A program made the position numbers and the translations under genes. Positions 1 to 6,834 of a stretch of DNA of 7,177 nt are shown here, piece by piece. This DNA is from Undibacterium sp. (lineage in GTDB: Bacteria; Pseudomonadota; Gammaproteobacteria; Burkholderiales; Burkholderiaceae): NCBI GenBank assembly GCA_014376575.1, contig JACMRF010000104.1:1-7177 (forward strand), written 5' to 3'. The notes under the pieces were generated by a model. The model was not told where the DNA came from. It was given only the letters and a program-made list of their open reading frames with translations, and searched no databases. The stretch's first letter is position 1. Every line of letters begins with the position of its first letter.

Positions 1-43
1 TGGCAAACCCCTGGCAAGCCACCACACCCCATTAACTAAAAGT

Positions 44-1453
44 ATGAACATCACAATAATAGGAACCGGCTACGTCGGACTCGTCACCGGAGCCTGCATG
101 GCCGACCTGGGCAATAACGTCTTTTGCCTCGACGTGGACCAAGCCAAGATTGATCTGCTCAACAGCGGCGGCGTGCCCATTTACGAGCCCGGCCTGAAAG
201 AGGTGATTGCCCGCAATGTAGAGGCAGGCAGGTTGACTTTTTCAACAGATGTAGCCGCCAGTGTTGCTCATGCAAGCGTACAGTTTATTGCAGTAGGCAC
301 ACCACCTGATGAAGACGGTAGCGCCGACCTGCAATACGTACTGTCTGCTGCCCGTAATATCGGCAAGCACATGACGGGCTTTACTGTTGTGGTGGACAAA
401 TCAACAGTACCTGTGGGCACGGCAGACAAGGTTGCGGCAGTCATAAATGCAGAACTAGCCCAACGCTTTCCTGAATCTATTGAGGCTGTTATTACGGGTA
501 CTGACCGGCAACCCACGCGACCAAGCTTTTCCGTGGTATCAAACCCCGAATTCCTCAAAGAGGGTGCCGCAGTTGAAGACTTCACCCGCCCAGACCGCAT
601 AGTATTGGGTGTTGGTAATGATACTGTTGGCCAGCAAGCTCTGGCTACTATGCGGTTGCTGTACGCCCCTTTCAATCGTAACCACGAGCGCACCCGCGTC
701 ATGGACGTTAGAAGCGCCGAGTTCACCAAATATGCCGCCAACGCGATGCTAGCCACCCGCATCAGCTTCATGAACGACCTGGCCAACCTGGCTGAAAAAG
801 TAGGCGCAGACATTGAAATGGTGCGACAGGGCATAGGCTCGGATCCACGTATTGGCTACAGCTTCTTGTACGCTGGTACCGGCTACGGCGGCAGCTGCTT
901 CCCCAAAGACGTGCAGGCCTTGGTTCGTACCGCACGGGAGTACGGTCGAACCCAGCGCGTGCTGGAGGCGGTAGAAGACGTCAACAATGACCAAAAACAA
1001 GTGATAGTCAACAATGTGTTTGCCGAATACGGCAGCAACCTGCAGGGCAAAACCTTTGCCCTATGGGGCCTTGCCTTCAAACCGAACACGGACGACATGC
1101 GCGATGCGCCCAGCCGCGTCATCATTGGTGCGCTTCTGCGCGCCGGTGCCCGAATCCGTGCGCATGACCCCGTGGCCGAAAAAGAAGCGCGCCGCGTGCT
1201 GGCGCTGGACTTGGCCGATGCAACGGCCTTGCTCGATCACATTAGTTTTGTGGCCGAACCCATGGAGGCTGTTCAGGGTTCAGATGCCCTGATCATCGTG
1301 ACCGAGTGGAAGGCCTACCGCAGCCCGAACTGGTCGGCGTTGAAGGCCGCCATGATTACCCCAATAATTTTTGATGGTCGCAATCTATATGAGCCTGTTA
1401 TAGCCAGAGAGATGGCAATTAAATACATTGCGATTGGACGTAGCGCGAATTAA
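44..1453 (+). CDS. ugd: UDP-glucose 6-dehydrogenase
   Basis: Cytoplasmic enzyme that oxidises UDP-glucose to UDP-glucuronate with two NAD+, giving the acidic sugar donor for surface polysaccharide. The 469 residues cover the whole family architecture. An N-terminal Rossmann fold has GTGYVG at 7-12 and an acidic residue after strand 2 (CLDVD, 28-32). GTPPDEDG lies at 85-92, KSTVPVGT at 119-126 and NPEFLKEG at 167-174. The central helix EFTKY carries the predicted catalytic Lys229, with Asn233 close by. GGSCFPKD holds the catalytic nucleophile Cys285 and Asp289. The C-terminal UDP-binding domain has [10 protein letters not shown] at 345-354. A segment around 146-161 before the NPEFL motif looks longer than in the shortest homologues. 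The start is the ATG that begins the Rossmann strand directly; no strong Shine-Dalgarno precedes it. GC is about 60% in much of the gene but falls to about 40% in the last 60-70 bp, next to the AT-richer serotype genes. The assignment is secure. Confidence 0.97.
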   Translation: MNITIIGTGYVGLVTGACMADLGNNVFCLDVDQAKIDLLNSGGVPIYEPGLKEVIARNVEAGRLTFSTDVAASVAHASVQFIAVGTPPDEDGSADLQYVLSAARNIGKHMTGFTVVVDKSTVPVGTADKVAAVINAELAQRFPESIEAVITGTDRQPTRPSFSVVSNPEFLKEGAAVEDFTRPDRIVLGVGNDTVGQQALATMRLLYAPFNRNHERTRVMDVRSAEFTKYAANAMLATRISFMNDLANLAEKVGADIEMVRQGIGSDPRIGYSFLYAGTGYGGSCFPKDVQALVRTAREYGRTQRVLEAVEDVNNDQKQVIVNNVFAEYGSNLQGKTFALWGLAFKPNTDDMRDAPSRVIIGALLRAGARIRAHDPVAEKEARRVLALDLADATALLDHISFVAEPMEAVQGSDALIIVTEWKAYRSPNWSALKAAMITPIIFDGRNLYEPVIAREMAIKYIAIGRSAN

Positions 1454-1615
1454 TTCCAAATTATCCAATGCAAAACTCTGCTGTTAACGATAATCACTCG
1501 ATCAATAAATTACTTCATCATGAAGCCGCGTGTTTAATGAAGTTAAATCTGCTTAAAGCAAGGTGAAACCGCTACCGCATTGACTTCGCATCGTCTGTCA
1601 ATAGCAGTTACTCGA
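1454..1615. other. Intergenic region between ugd and the flippase gene
   Basis: This 162-bp stretch has no credible gene. It contains GATAAT at 1489-1494, which matches five of six bases of a -10 box, but I see no good -35 at the right distance. It also contains a short palindrome at 1513-1525 and AGGTGA at 1561-1566. The latter resembles a Shine-Dalgarno and would serve a TTG codon at 1580 only with a long 13-nt spacing. No GC-rich hairpin followed by a T-run is present after ugd, so transcription may read through into the flippase gene. Confidence 0.5.
1512..1543. repeat. Short overlapping inverted repeats upstream of the flippase gene
   Basis: CTTCAT (1513-1518) is followed after one base by its reverse complement ATGAAG (1520-1525). 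A second copy, ATGAAGT (1537-1543), can pair instead with ACTTCAT (1512-1518). One left arm can therefore form either of two mutually exclusive 6-7 bp stems. There is no T-tract, so this is not a canonical terminator. It may be an operator or simply chance; both arms are short. Confidence 0.25.
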
Positions 1616-2911
1616 ATGAAATTAGTATTCAAGAAGATGGCAACATCTCAGACAGATAGAATTTATCATTGGCTCAAACTGATTGTGACAACCAGTTCGG
1701 CGCAGTTTATTGTCCAGATATTCGCGTTTTTGTGTGGAATAGTTGTAATACGCCTGCTGCCAATCCAGGAATACGCTTTATACACACTCGCAAATACGAT
1801 GCTCGGAATGATGACACTTCTTGCGGACGGCGGTATAGCGACTGGTGTTATGTTCCAAGGAGGCAAGGTTTGGCAAGACAAAGTAAAACTTGGAAAAGTT
1901 ATAGCCACTGGCATGTTTCTGCGGCGAGAGTTTTCCCTTTTTAGCCTCGTAATCTCAATACCAATATTACTGTGCCTACTGTATCGGCACAATGCGGATT
2001 GGCTAATGTCCGGGTTGATCGTTACATCTTTGGTGATTACCTTTTTGGTGACGTTATCGAGTTCTCTGCTTGAAATTGCGCCAAAAATAAACCAGGATAT
2101 TGCACCTTTGCAAAAAATCCAGATAATTACCACTGCTGGGCGTCTGATTCTTCTTGTTCCCACATTATTTATATATCCATTGGCTGCGGTAGCAATAATA
2201 TGCGCAGGGTGTACTCAGTTCTGGAGCAATTTGCGGATGCGAAAAATATCGGACCGGTATGCGGATCGCTCCCAACAACCAGTTCCAGAAATTCGCAACG
2301 AGATCATTACGACCGTAAAGCGGGTAATGCCGGGGGCTCTCTACTACAGCATTTCCGGTCAACTGACAGTTTGGCTCATATCGATCTTCGGCACCACTGA
2401 GGGAGTCGCGCAAATTGGTGCGCTCAGTCGTCTCGCTGTACTTCTCACTATTCTAAGTGTACTAATTGGTAGTCTAATAATTCCAAGGTATGCACGTTTG
2501 CCTATAAATAATAAGCTTCTGGTCCGCAGATTTATACAAATTCAGGTAATCTTGCTTGTATTTACAATACTCATAACTTCCTTGATCTGGCTATTTCCGC
2601 ATCAAATTCTCTGGATACTCGGTAAAGACTACAAAGATCTTTCTCTTGAGCTGACTGTGATTGCGGCTGGAAGTTGTATGGGCCTCTTGGCGGGTACTGC
2701 CTACGGCTTAAACTCCGTAAGAAATCTCTTTGTACCTCCACTCGTTATCTGGCCATTTTTAATATTTGCGCAAATCTTATTTCTTATTTGCTTTAGAGTT
2801 GACACCATACTTATGGCAGGTATTTACGCTTTAGTAATGCAATTGTTAGCTTACTTACTACACCTAAGTTTTGGTATTTTTATTATGGTCAAAAAAAATA
2901 CTCGTATATAA
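1616..2911 (+). CDS. Wzx-like polysaccharide flippase (MOP superfamily)
   Basis: Predicted inner-membrane transporter that would flip the undecaprenyl-diphosphate-linked repeat unit to the periplasmic face. The protein is hydrophobic nearly throughout. About 12 membrane segments can be picked out, roughly at 30-48, 54-80, 106-126, 131-153, 172-198 (two), 240-258, 264-290, 306-328, 345-365, 372-394 and 396-424. Short basic loops separate them (for example RMRKISDRYADR, after the sixth segment). This pattern, the 431-residue length and the locus context fit the Wzx/RfbX branch; sequence within that branch is poorly conserved, so the substrate cannot be told. The start is uncertain: TTG 1580, ATG 1616 and ATG 1637 are in frame. 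I chose 1616 because it is an ATG giving a short basic N-terminus before the first helix; none has a well-placed Shine-Dalgarno. An A8 run lies at 2891-2898, just before the stop, and the next gene begins 2 bp after that stop. Confidence 0.88.
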   Translation: MKLVFKKMATSQTDRIYHWLKLIVTTSSAQFIVQIFAFLCGIVVIRLLPIQEYALYTLANTMLGMMTLLADGGIATGVMFQGGKVWQDKVKLGKVIATGMFLRREFSLFSLVISIPILLCLLYRHNADWLMSGLIVTSLVITFLVTLSSSLLEIAPKINQDIAPLQKIQIITTAGRLILLVPTLFIYPLAAVAIICAGCTQFWSNLRMRKISDRYADRSQQPVPEIRNEIITTVKRVMPGALYYSISGQLTVWLISIFGTTEGVAQIGALSRLAVLLTILSVLIGSLIIPRYARLPINNKLLVRRFIQIQVILLVFTILITSLIWLFPHQILWILGKDYKDLSLELTVIAAGSCMGLLAGTAYGLNSVRNLFVPPLVIWPFLIFAQILFLICFRVDTILMAGIYALVMQLLAYLLHLSFGIFIMVKKNTRI

Positions 2912-2913
2912 AT

Positions 2914-3861
2914 ATGAAAAATGAATGCCCAGCCTGTACAGATAAAAAATTTGAGATTGTTAAGAAAATCGATGTTGAAGTGCAGCACGCTTTGTATATT
3001 AAAAATAATATTGCAGTATCAAATGAATTAACGAAAAATTTAAGTGAAATCGCATCGAAGTATGAAGTGCGAAAGTGTCTAAATTGTAAACTTGAGTATG
3101 CAAATCCTTTTATCGCTCCAAATGCAGCATGGTATTCAATTCTATATTCAAACTTAAAATTATTTCCTACGTCCCGATGGGAGTTCAATTTTGTTAAGCA
3201 TTATATAAACTCAAATGATCTCGTTGTTGACTATGGTTGTGGGGACGGTAAATTTCTGATTTCGATTGCTGATAAAACTAAGAACGTCTGTGGATTCGAT
3301 TTCTCCCTGGATGCCGTTGTTCAGGCGAGGCGAGAGGGAATCGTTGCCGAGGTTTTAGACGACGAAGTGACTGCTTCAATGAAAATAACACCAAGCAGAG
3401 CCGCTCACATTACCGCTTTTCATGTTCTGGAGCACATGGATGACCCTACGACCCTATTTAGGTTTGCAATGCTGATAGCCGCTCCTACAACGTGTTTATG
3501 GGTCGCAGTACCGAGCGACAAACGGGCATCCCGCCTTTATGGTGGGGCGGACATACTTGATGAGCCTCCCCACCATCTCACGCGCTGGAATAGAAAATCG
3601 TTAGAGGAAATAGCGATCAAAGCAAATTGGAAACTAATAGATTTTCGATATGAACCGCTTAACATGCGAACCAAACTATGGGAAATTACTCGCCGGACAG
3701 GGATCTACCGAAAACTGCAAGTAAAAAATAAAATGCTAGATAGGCTTATACGAATAATCCTCTCCTTGCCGGTATACATTCTCAAACAAAGCGAGCTTAG
3801 AGAGTTGACTGGATTCTCTATGCTAGCGTGTTACCAATATCAATTGACTTTATCCAAATGA
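2914..3861 (+). CDS. SAM-dependent methyltransferase with N-terminal zinc-ribbon-like module
   Basis: Predicted cytoplasmic class I methyltransferase, 315 residues. An N-terminal module has two cysteine pairs, CPAC at 5-8 and CLNC at 55-58, a likely structural zinc site as seen in some sugar and natural-product methyltransferases. The Rossmann domain follows: motif I VDYGCGDG at 105-112, an acidic loop GFDFS at 127-131, AFHVLEHMDDP at 168-178 and a DEPPHHLTRW segment at 216-225. In related enzymes this last region precedes the C-terminal helices. The target is probably a sugar hydroxyl or a sugar-nucleotide intermediate, but the substrate is not readable from sequence. It starts 2 bp after the flippase stop with no Shine-Dalgarno, suggesting coupled translation, and its stop overlaps the next start as ATGA. 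Base composition is odd: about 31% GC over 2941-3240 and about 52% over 3301-3540. Confidence 0.88.
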   Translation: MKNECPACTDKKFEIVKKIDVEVQHALYIKNNIAVSNELTKNLSEIASKYEVRKCLNCKLEYANPFIAPNAAWYSILYSNLKLFPTSRWEFNFVKHYINSNDLVVDYGCGDGKFLISIADKTKNVCGFDFSLDAVVQARREGIVAEVLDDEVTASMKITPSRAAHITAFHVLEHMDDPTTLFRFAMLIAAPTTCLWVAVPSDKRASRLYGGADILDEPPHHLTRWNRKSLEEIAIKANWKLIDFRYEPLNMRTKLWEITRRTGIYRKLQVKNKMLDRLIRIILSLPVYILKQSELRELTGFSMLACYQYQLTLSK

Positions 3862-4823
3862 AATCTTCCATTTGCACGTTATTTGAAGGTGATTACCATC
3901 ATGGCCTAGCTGCATTGACGAACTCACTTTATTTAAGTGGCTTTCGAGGAAGCATTTATGCTGGTTATCGAGGTACTCTCCCTGAGTGGCCGAATCTTAT
4001 GTCTATTGGTGATCTAGAGCAATTGAAAAACGTGTCCGCTCTAAAAGTAGCTGATGGGTTAAATTTATATTTTATTCCTCTCACTACCGGTCACCATCTT
4101 ACTAACTATAAGCCAGACTTTATGCTGGAGTTACTAAAGGGGCCAGCGCGGGATGCCGAAGCTATTTACTATTTTGACCCAGATATTTGTGTGGAGGCTA
4201 GTTGGCAATTATTTGACGAATGGGTTATGCATGGCGTGGCTCTTTGCGAGGATGTGAATTCCCCGTTATCAGAAAATCACCCTCGACGGTTAAGCTGGAG
4301 AAAATATTTCTCTCGATATAATTTTGAACTAAGATTCAAGGTGTCCGAATATGTTAATGGTGGCTTCATTGGTGTTGCCAAAAAAGACTTCCAGTTTATT
4401 AGTCAGTGGCAAAAAATGCAGATCGCTATGGCTGATGACATTGGTGGACTGCAGATGTCGGCACTCAAAGGTGTAAAAATGCCACCTGAAAAATTATCTG
4501 ACTTTTATTTATTTAGCAAAACTGATCAGGATGCTTTGAATTCATGTGTGGAAGCTTATGGAGGAATCACATCTGTCATGGGTAAAGAGGCGATGGCGTT
4601 CAAACCAGGAGCACGAATGATGAGTCACGCGTTGGGGCAGCCGAAACCTTGGAAAAGTACTTATTTTATCGATACAGTGAAAGGCCGTACTTATGGTGTG
4701 GCACATTCTGATTACTGGAGAAAAAGTAACACTTTAATAAGATCGCATGGATCAATTAGACTTCATGTATCTAGATTATTACTGAAGCTCTCTAAAATTA
4801 CAGCTAGAATTTATGGTAAATAA
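3858..4823 (+). CDS. GT8-like retaining glycosyltransferase
   Basis: Predicted cytoplasmic GT-A fold glycosyltransferase of 321 residues. In order it shows an opening strand SICTLF with a nearby GDYHHGLAALTNSL helix (11-24), the metal and nucleotide-sugar binding DPD at 107-109 in YYFDPDI, NGGFIGV at 167-173, TDQDALN at 222-228, and SHALGQPKPW at 256-265. The order DxD, N-G-G, DQDxLN, HxxGxxKPW matches the signatures of family GT8 and related retaining alpha-transferases, where the last histidine also binds the metal. Donor and acceptor cannot be told. The start was set at the ATG of the ATGA overlap with the methyltransferase stop (3858-3861), which is a classic coupling arrangement. An in-frame start 30 bp upstream would add 10 residues inside the previous gene and looks less likely. 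No Shine-Dalgarno is visible. The C-terminal 40 residues are basic and amphipathic and could touch the membrane. Confidence 0.82.
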   Translation: MKSSICTLFEGDYHHGLAALTNSLYLSGFRGSIYAGYRGTLPEWPNLMSIGDLEQLKNVSALKVADGLNLYFIPLTTGHHLTNYKPDFMLELLKGPARDAEAIYYFDPDICVEASWQLFDEWVMHGVALCEDVNSPLSENHPRRLSWRKYFSRYNFELRFKVSEYVNGGFIGVAKKDFQFISQWQKMQIAMADDIGGLQMSALKGVKMPPEKLSDFYLFSKTDQDALNSCVEAYGGITSVMGKEAMAFKPGARMMSHALGQPKPWKSTYFIDTVKGRTYGVAHSDYWRKSNTLIRSHGSIRLHVSRLLLKLSKITARIYGK

Positions 4824-5030
4824 TTAAAAAGAATTTTTATGCTTCGATTCCTATTTTTGAATATTAAAAAAGTATTATTGTCATTTTAATAATTTGTACT
4901 GTATTATTGTTTTGATTTTTTATTCAAAACGCATAGATGCTAATATTCGACATTATATTAAAAATAGTTTCAATCTTGTAGTGTCGATGCGTTGCGTCTT
5001 GAACAGTACTAACCGTATCGGGGAAACTGC
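4824..5030. other. Extremely AT-rich intergenic region, possible promoter
   Basis: This is the largest gap between genes. By hand count positions 4824-4980 are about 19% GC, while the last 50 bp are about 52%. It holds short A and T runs, a 7-bp inverted repeat at 4909-4930 and smaller AT-only ones (for example ATTATT 4874-4879 with AATAAT 4888-4893). A weak sigma-70-like pair, TTGTAC 4894-4899 and TTTTAT 4918-4923 with an 18-bp spacer, can be drawn but overlaps the inverted repeat. GGGGA at 5020-5024 is the Shine-Dalgarno of the following gene. I see no convincing terminator. A transcription start for the second gene block is a reasonable inference. Confidence 0.45.
4909..4930. repeat. Inverted repeat in the AT-rich spacer
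   Basis: GTTTTGA (4909-4915) and TCAAAAC (4924-4930) are perfect reverse complements separated by an 8-nt T-rich loop. As RNA this is a weak hairpin without a following U-tract. As DNA it could be a regulator-binding site. In so AT-rich a region a chance origin is plausible. Confidence 0.3.
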
Positions 5031-5843
5031 ATGAAAAATATTATTCCAAAATCAAATTGGCCTGAGTCGTGGAAGCTATCATATGCTTATGACTTAGAGG
5101 AAATTTATGGTAAGCCTTCTAATTTAGGTTATGTTTATGCATACAAGAATCGTCAGAGGCATACTTTCAATTTGATTCAGGAGGTTTTGGCTCCCCACGC
5201 AACGATCCTTGATGTTGCGGGTGCGCAGGGTAATTTTTCGCTTCTGCTAGCAGAGTTGGGATATCAGGTTACGTGGAACGATTTGAGATCTGACTTAATA
5301 GAATATGTAAAGATGAAGCATGAAAGTGGAAGCATAATTTTTGCGCCAGGAAATGCGTTTGAACTCAAATTCCCTACCCTTTTCGATGCCGTACTAATTA
5401 CCGAGGTTATCGAGCACACAGCACATCCTGACGACTTTTTGAAAAAAATTTCGACTTTAGTAAAACCAGGTGGTTACATTATTATGACCACTCCCAATGG
5501 TGCCTATTTTCGAAATGATTTGCCAATGTTTTCAGATTGTGCTGATCCTAGCAAGTATGAAGATGCTGAGTTTGGCCCCAACTCCGAAAATCACATTTTT
5601 TTATTGCACACCAAAGAAATTCAATTATTTGCAAAAAATATTGGACTCCAAATTGAAAAAACTCTTTTATTTACAAACCCGCTCACTAATGGACATATAA
5701 AGCTGGAGTGGCTTTTGAAGTTGTTACCGAAGTCATTTGTCAATAGATTGGAATTGTTTTCACAGCGTATTCCAGCAAGCATAGCTTCGCGAATATTTAC
5801 CCATACGGCAGTACGCTTTCGGGTGCCGCAGCTCAACGACTAG
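5031..5843 (+). CDS. Class I SAM-dependent methyltransferase
   Basis: Predicted cytoplasmic methyltransferase of 270 residues, with a fold like the UbiG/Methyltransf_23 group. Motif I is ILDVAGAQGNFS at 59-70, where the usual GCGxG reads as GAQG. An acidic residue follows strand 2 in WNDLRSD (82-88). EVIEHTAHPDDF at 125-136 and the strand LVKPGGYIIMTTPNG at 143-157 complete the Rossmann core. Residues 160-200 form a lid-like insert containing NHIFLLHTKEI. Unlike the first methyltransferase in this locus it has no cysteine-pair module, so the two are not recent duplicates. GGGGA at 5020-5024, 6 nt before the ATG, supports the start. The next gene begins 10 bp after the stop. Within the cluster it most likely methylates a sugar of the repeat unit or the chain end; the substrate is unknown. 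Confidence 0.87.
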   Translation: MKNIIPKSNWPESWKLSYAYDLEEIYGKPSNLGYVYAYKNRQRHTFNLIQEVLAPHATILDVAGAQGNFSLLLAELGYQVTWNDLRSDLIEYVKMKHESGSIIFAPGNAFELKFPTLFDAVLITEVIEHTAHPDDFLKKISTLVKPGGYIIMTTPNGAYFRNDLPMFSDCADPSKYEDAEFGPNSENHIFLLHTKEIQLFAKNIGLQIEKTLLFTNPLTNGHIKLEWLLKLLPKSFVNRLELFSQRIPASIASRIFTHTAVRFRVPQLND

Positions 5844-5853
5844 TTAGGTTTTA

Positions 5854-6834
5854 ATGAGCAATTTTATTCATTTGTATCCACCAAAACATGGAGGGGTTTT
5901 GGATTACGCTGATGTGTGTCTATCACATCAAAAAGACGCTTCTAAATTTCCGTTTGAAAGAAGTTTAGTTCTAAATTTACAGTCAAATAGGCCTTATCTA
6001 CTTCACTATTCTGGATATGGATATGCCAAACGTGGGGCGCCCTTTTGGGTACTGCAAAAAATCAGAACTGATCTCCTTAATGGTGGTACTCTGGGCATTT
6101 TCTTCCATGAGCTCTACGCCTTTGGGCCACCTTCCGGGTCTGCTTTCTGGCTTTCTCCTATGCAAAGATATATTGCTCAGCGCTTAGCCGTAATGTCGGA
6201 CTTCTGGATAACAAATCGTCAGGCTTCCGCCCAGTGGCTGCGCCGGTTTGCCGGCGACAAACCGAATGCTGTACTACCAGTATTCTCTACCGTAGGCGAA
6301 ATGCCGACTTTTTTGTTCGAGCGTGCCTCAACGATTGTCATTTTTGGAAGTGCGGCATTGCGAACTGCCGCATATCGTGCTGCGGGTAGCGTTTTGTTTT
6401 CGTGGGCGCGTGAGCGAGGTTTTGAGCTGCACGATATCGGTCCCATAATTAATGATCCCATTTTGTCTTCAGCATTGACAAATGCAGGTGTGGTGCAGCA
6501 CGGGCGCCTTGAAGCTGCAGAAGTGAGTAAACAACTTTCAAATGCCATGCTTGGTATTTTGGCATATCCCGTCGACTATGTAGCAAAGAGCAGTGTATTC
6601 GCTGCTTACTGCGCACATGGGGTATGCCCAGTATTAATTTCCAAACACTATGCACCATCAGATGGACTGATGGCGGGAACTCACTATCTGGCTGGGCTTC
6701 CTTTGGGGGCTACACAACACGGTATGGTCCGAAATATTGGATCTGCGGCTTGGAATTGGTATCAACCACATCGAATCACGGCGCATGTCAACACTCTTAA
6801 GCGACTTTTGAGTGAGGTAGGTACAGCGTGCTAG
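5854..6834 (+). CDS. GT-B-like glycosyltransferase
   Basis: Predicted cytoplasmic glycosyltransferase of 326 residues, resembling GT1/GT4-type proteins. The N-terminal half has HYSGYGYAKRGAPFW at 51-65 and FFHELYAFGPPSGSAFW at 83-99, where an FHE motif follows a Rossmann strand as in many GT4 enzymes. ITNRQASAQWL at 119-129 follows. The C-terminal half has a second Rossmann-like start (IVIFGSAALR, 161-170) and a donor-site-like stretch at 232-260 ending KSSVFAAYCAHGVCPV. In this stretch the usual E-x7-E is not clearly present: a lysine and serines stand where the first glutamate is expected. The enzyme is shorter than typical GT4 proteins (350-400). AGG at 5846-5848 lies 5 nt before the ATG and supports the start. 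It overlaps the acyltransferase gene by 7 bp. Donor and linkage are not predictable; the family call is moderately sure. Confidence 0.75.
   Translation: MSNFIHLYPPKHGGVLDYADVCLSHQKDASKFPFERSLVLNLQSNRPYLLHYSGYGYAKRGAPFWVLQKIRTDLLNGGTLGIFFHELYAFGPPSGSAFWLSPMQRYIAQRLAVMSDFWITNRQASAQWLRRFAGDKPNAVLPVFSTVGEMPTFLFERASTIVIFGSAALRTAAYRAAGSVLFSWARERGFELHDIGPIINDPILSSALTNAGVVQHGRLEAAEVSKQLSNAMLGILAYPVDYVAKSSVFAAYCAHGVCPVLISKHYAPSDGLMAGTHYLAGLPLGATQHGMVRNIGSAAWNWYQPHRITAHVNTLKRLLSEVGTAC
6241..6264. repeat. Two mutually exclusive inverted repeats within a glycosyltransferase gene
   Basis: CGCCGG (6241-6246) pairs with CCGGCG (6251-6256) across a TTTG loop. Alternatively CGGTTTG (6244-6250) pairs with CAAACCG (6258-6264) across a 7-nt loop. 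The two stems share bases, so only one can form. The stretch encodes RRFAGDKP in the glycosyltransferase and is GC-rich compared with its surroundings. It may be incidental. Confidence 0.3.
6814..6821 (+). promoter_or_regulatory. Ribosome binding site for the GTG-started acyltransferase
   Basis: GAGGTAGG lies 6 nt before the GTG at 6828, inside the last codons of the upstream gene. It decides the acyltransferase start: the same frame has a TGA stop at 6813-6815, and the GTG is the first usable start codon after it. Confidence 0.6.

Noticed and set aside
1..43. Possible end of an upstream gene (frames ending in TAA at 33-35 or 37-39), and an imperfect direct repeat starting TGGCAA at 1 and 12
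   Set aside because: Too short to identify a protein, and two frames are equally possible. The repeat is about 10 nt and imperfect.
268..834. 188-codon open frame on the minus strand
   Set aside because: It lies wholly antisense to the well-supported ugd, has no recognisable motif, and is explained by codon bias of the GC-rich gene opposite.
967..974. GGCGGTAG, identical to the core of the ops element used by RfaH
   Set aside because: It lies inside ugd coding LEAVED, the further bases of the ops consensus do not follow, and there is no leader around it. It is best explained as chance.
1580..1608. TTGACT at 1580 as a -35 box for the flippase transcript
   Set aside because: No acceptable -10 hexamer lies 16-18 bp downstream.
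1666..2163. 165-codon open frame on the minus strand opposite the flippase
   Set aside because: Antisense shadow of a hydrophobic gene; the composition and low complexity do not suggest a real protein.
4839..4889. 16-codon hydrophobic ORF (begins MLRFLFLNIK) in the AT-rich spacer
   Set aside because: Only a weak ribosome site, a length expected by chance, and no support beyond the open frame.
4909..4930. Rho-independent terminator after the GT8-like gene
   Set aside because: The stem is only 7 bp with few G/C pairs, and the T-run is in the loop rather than after the stem.
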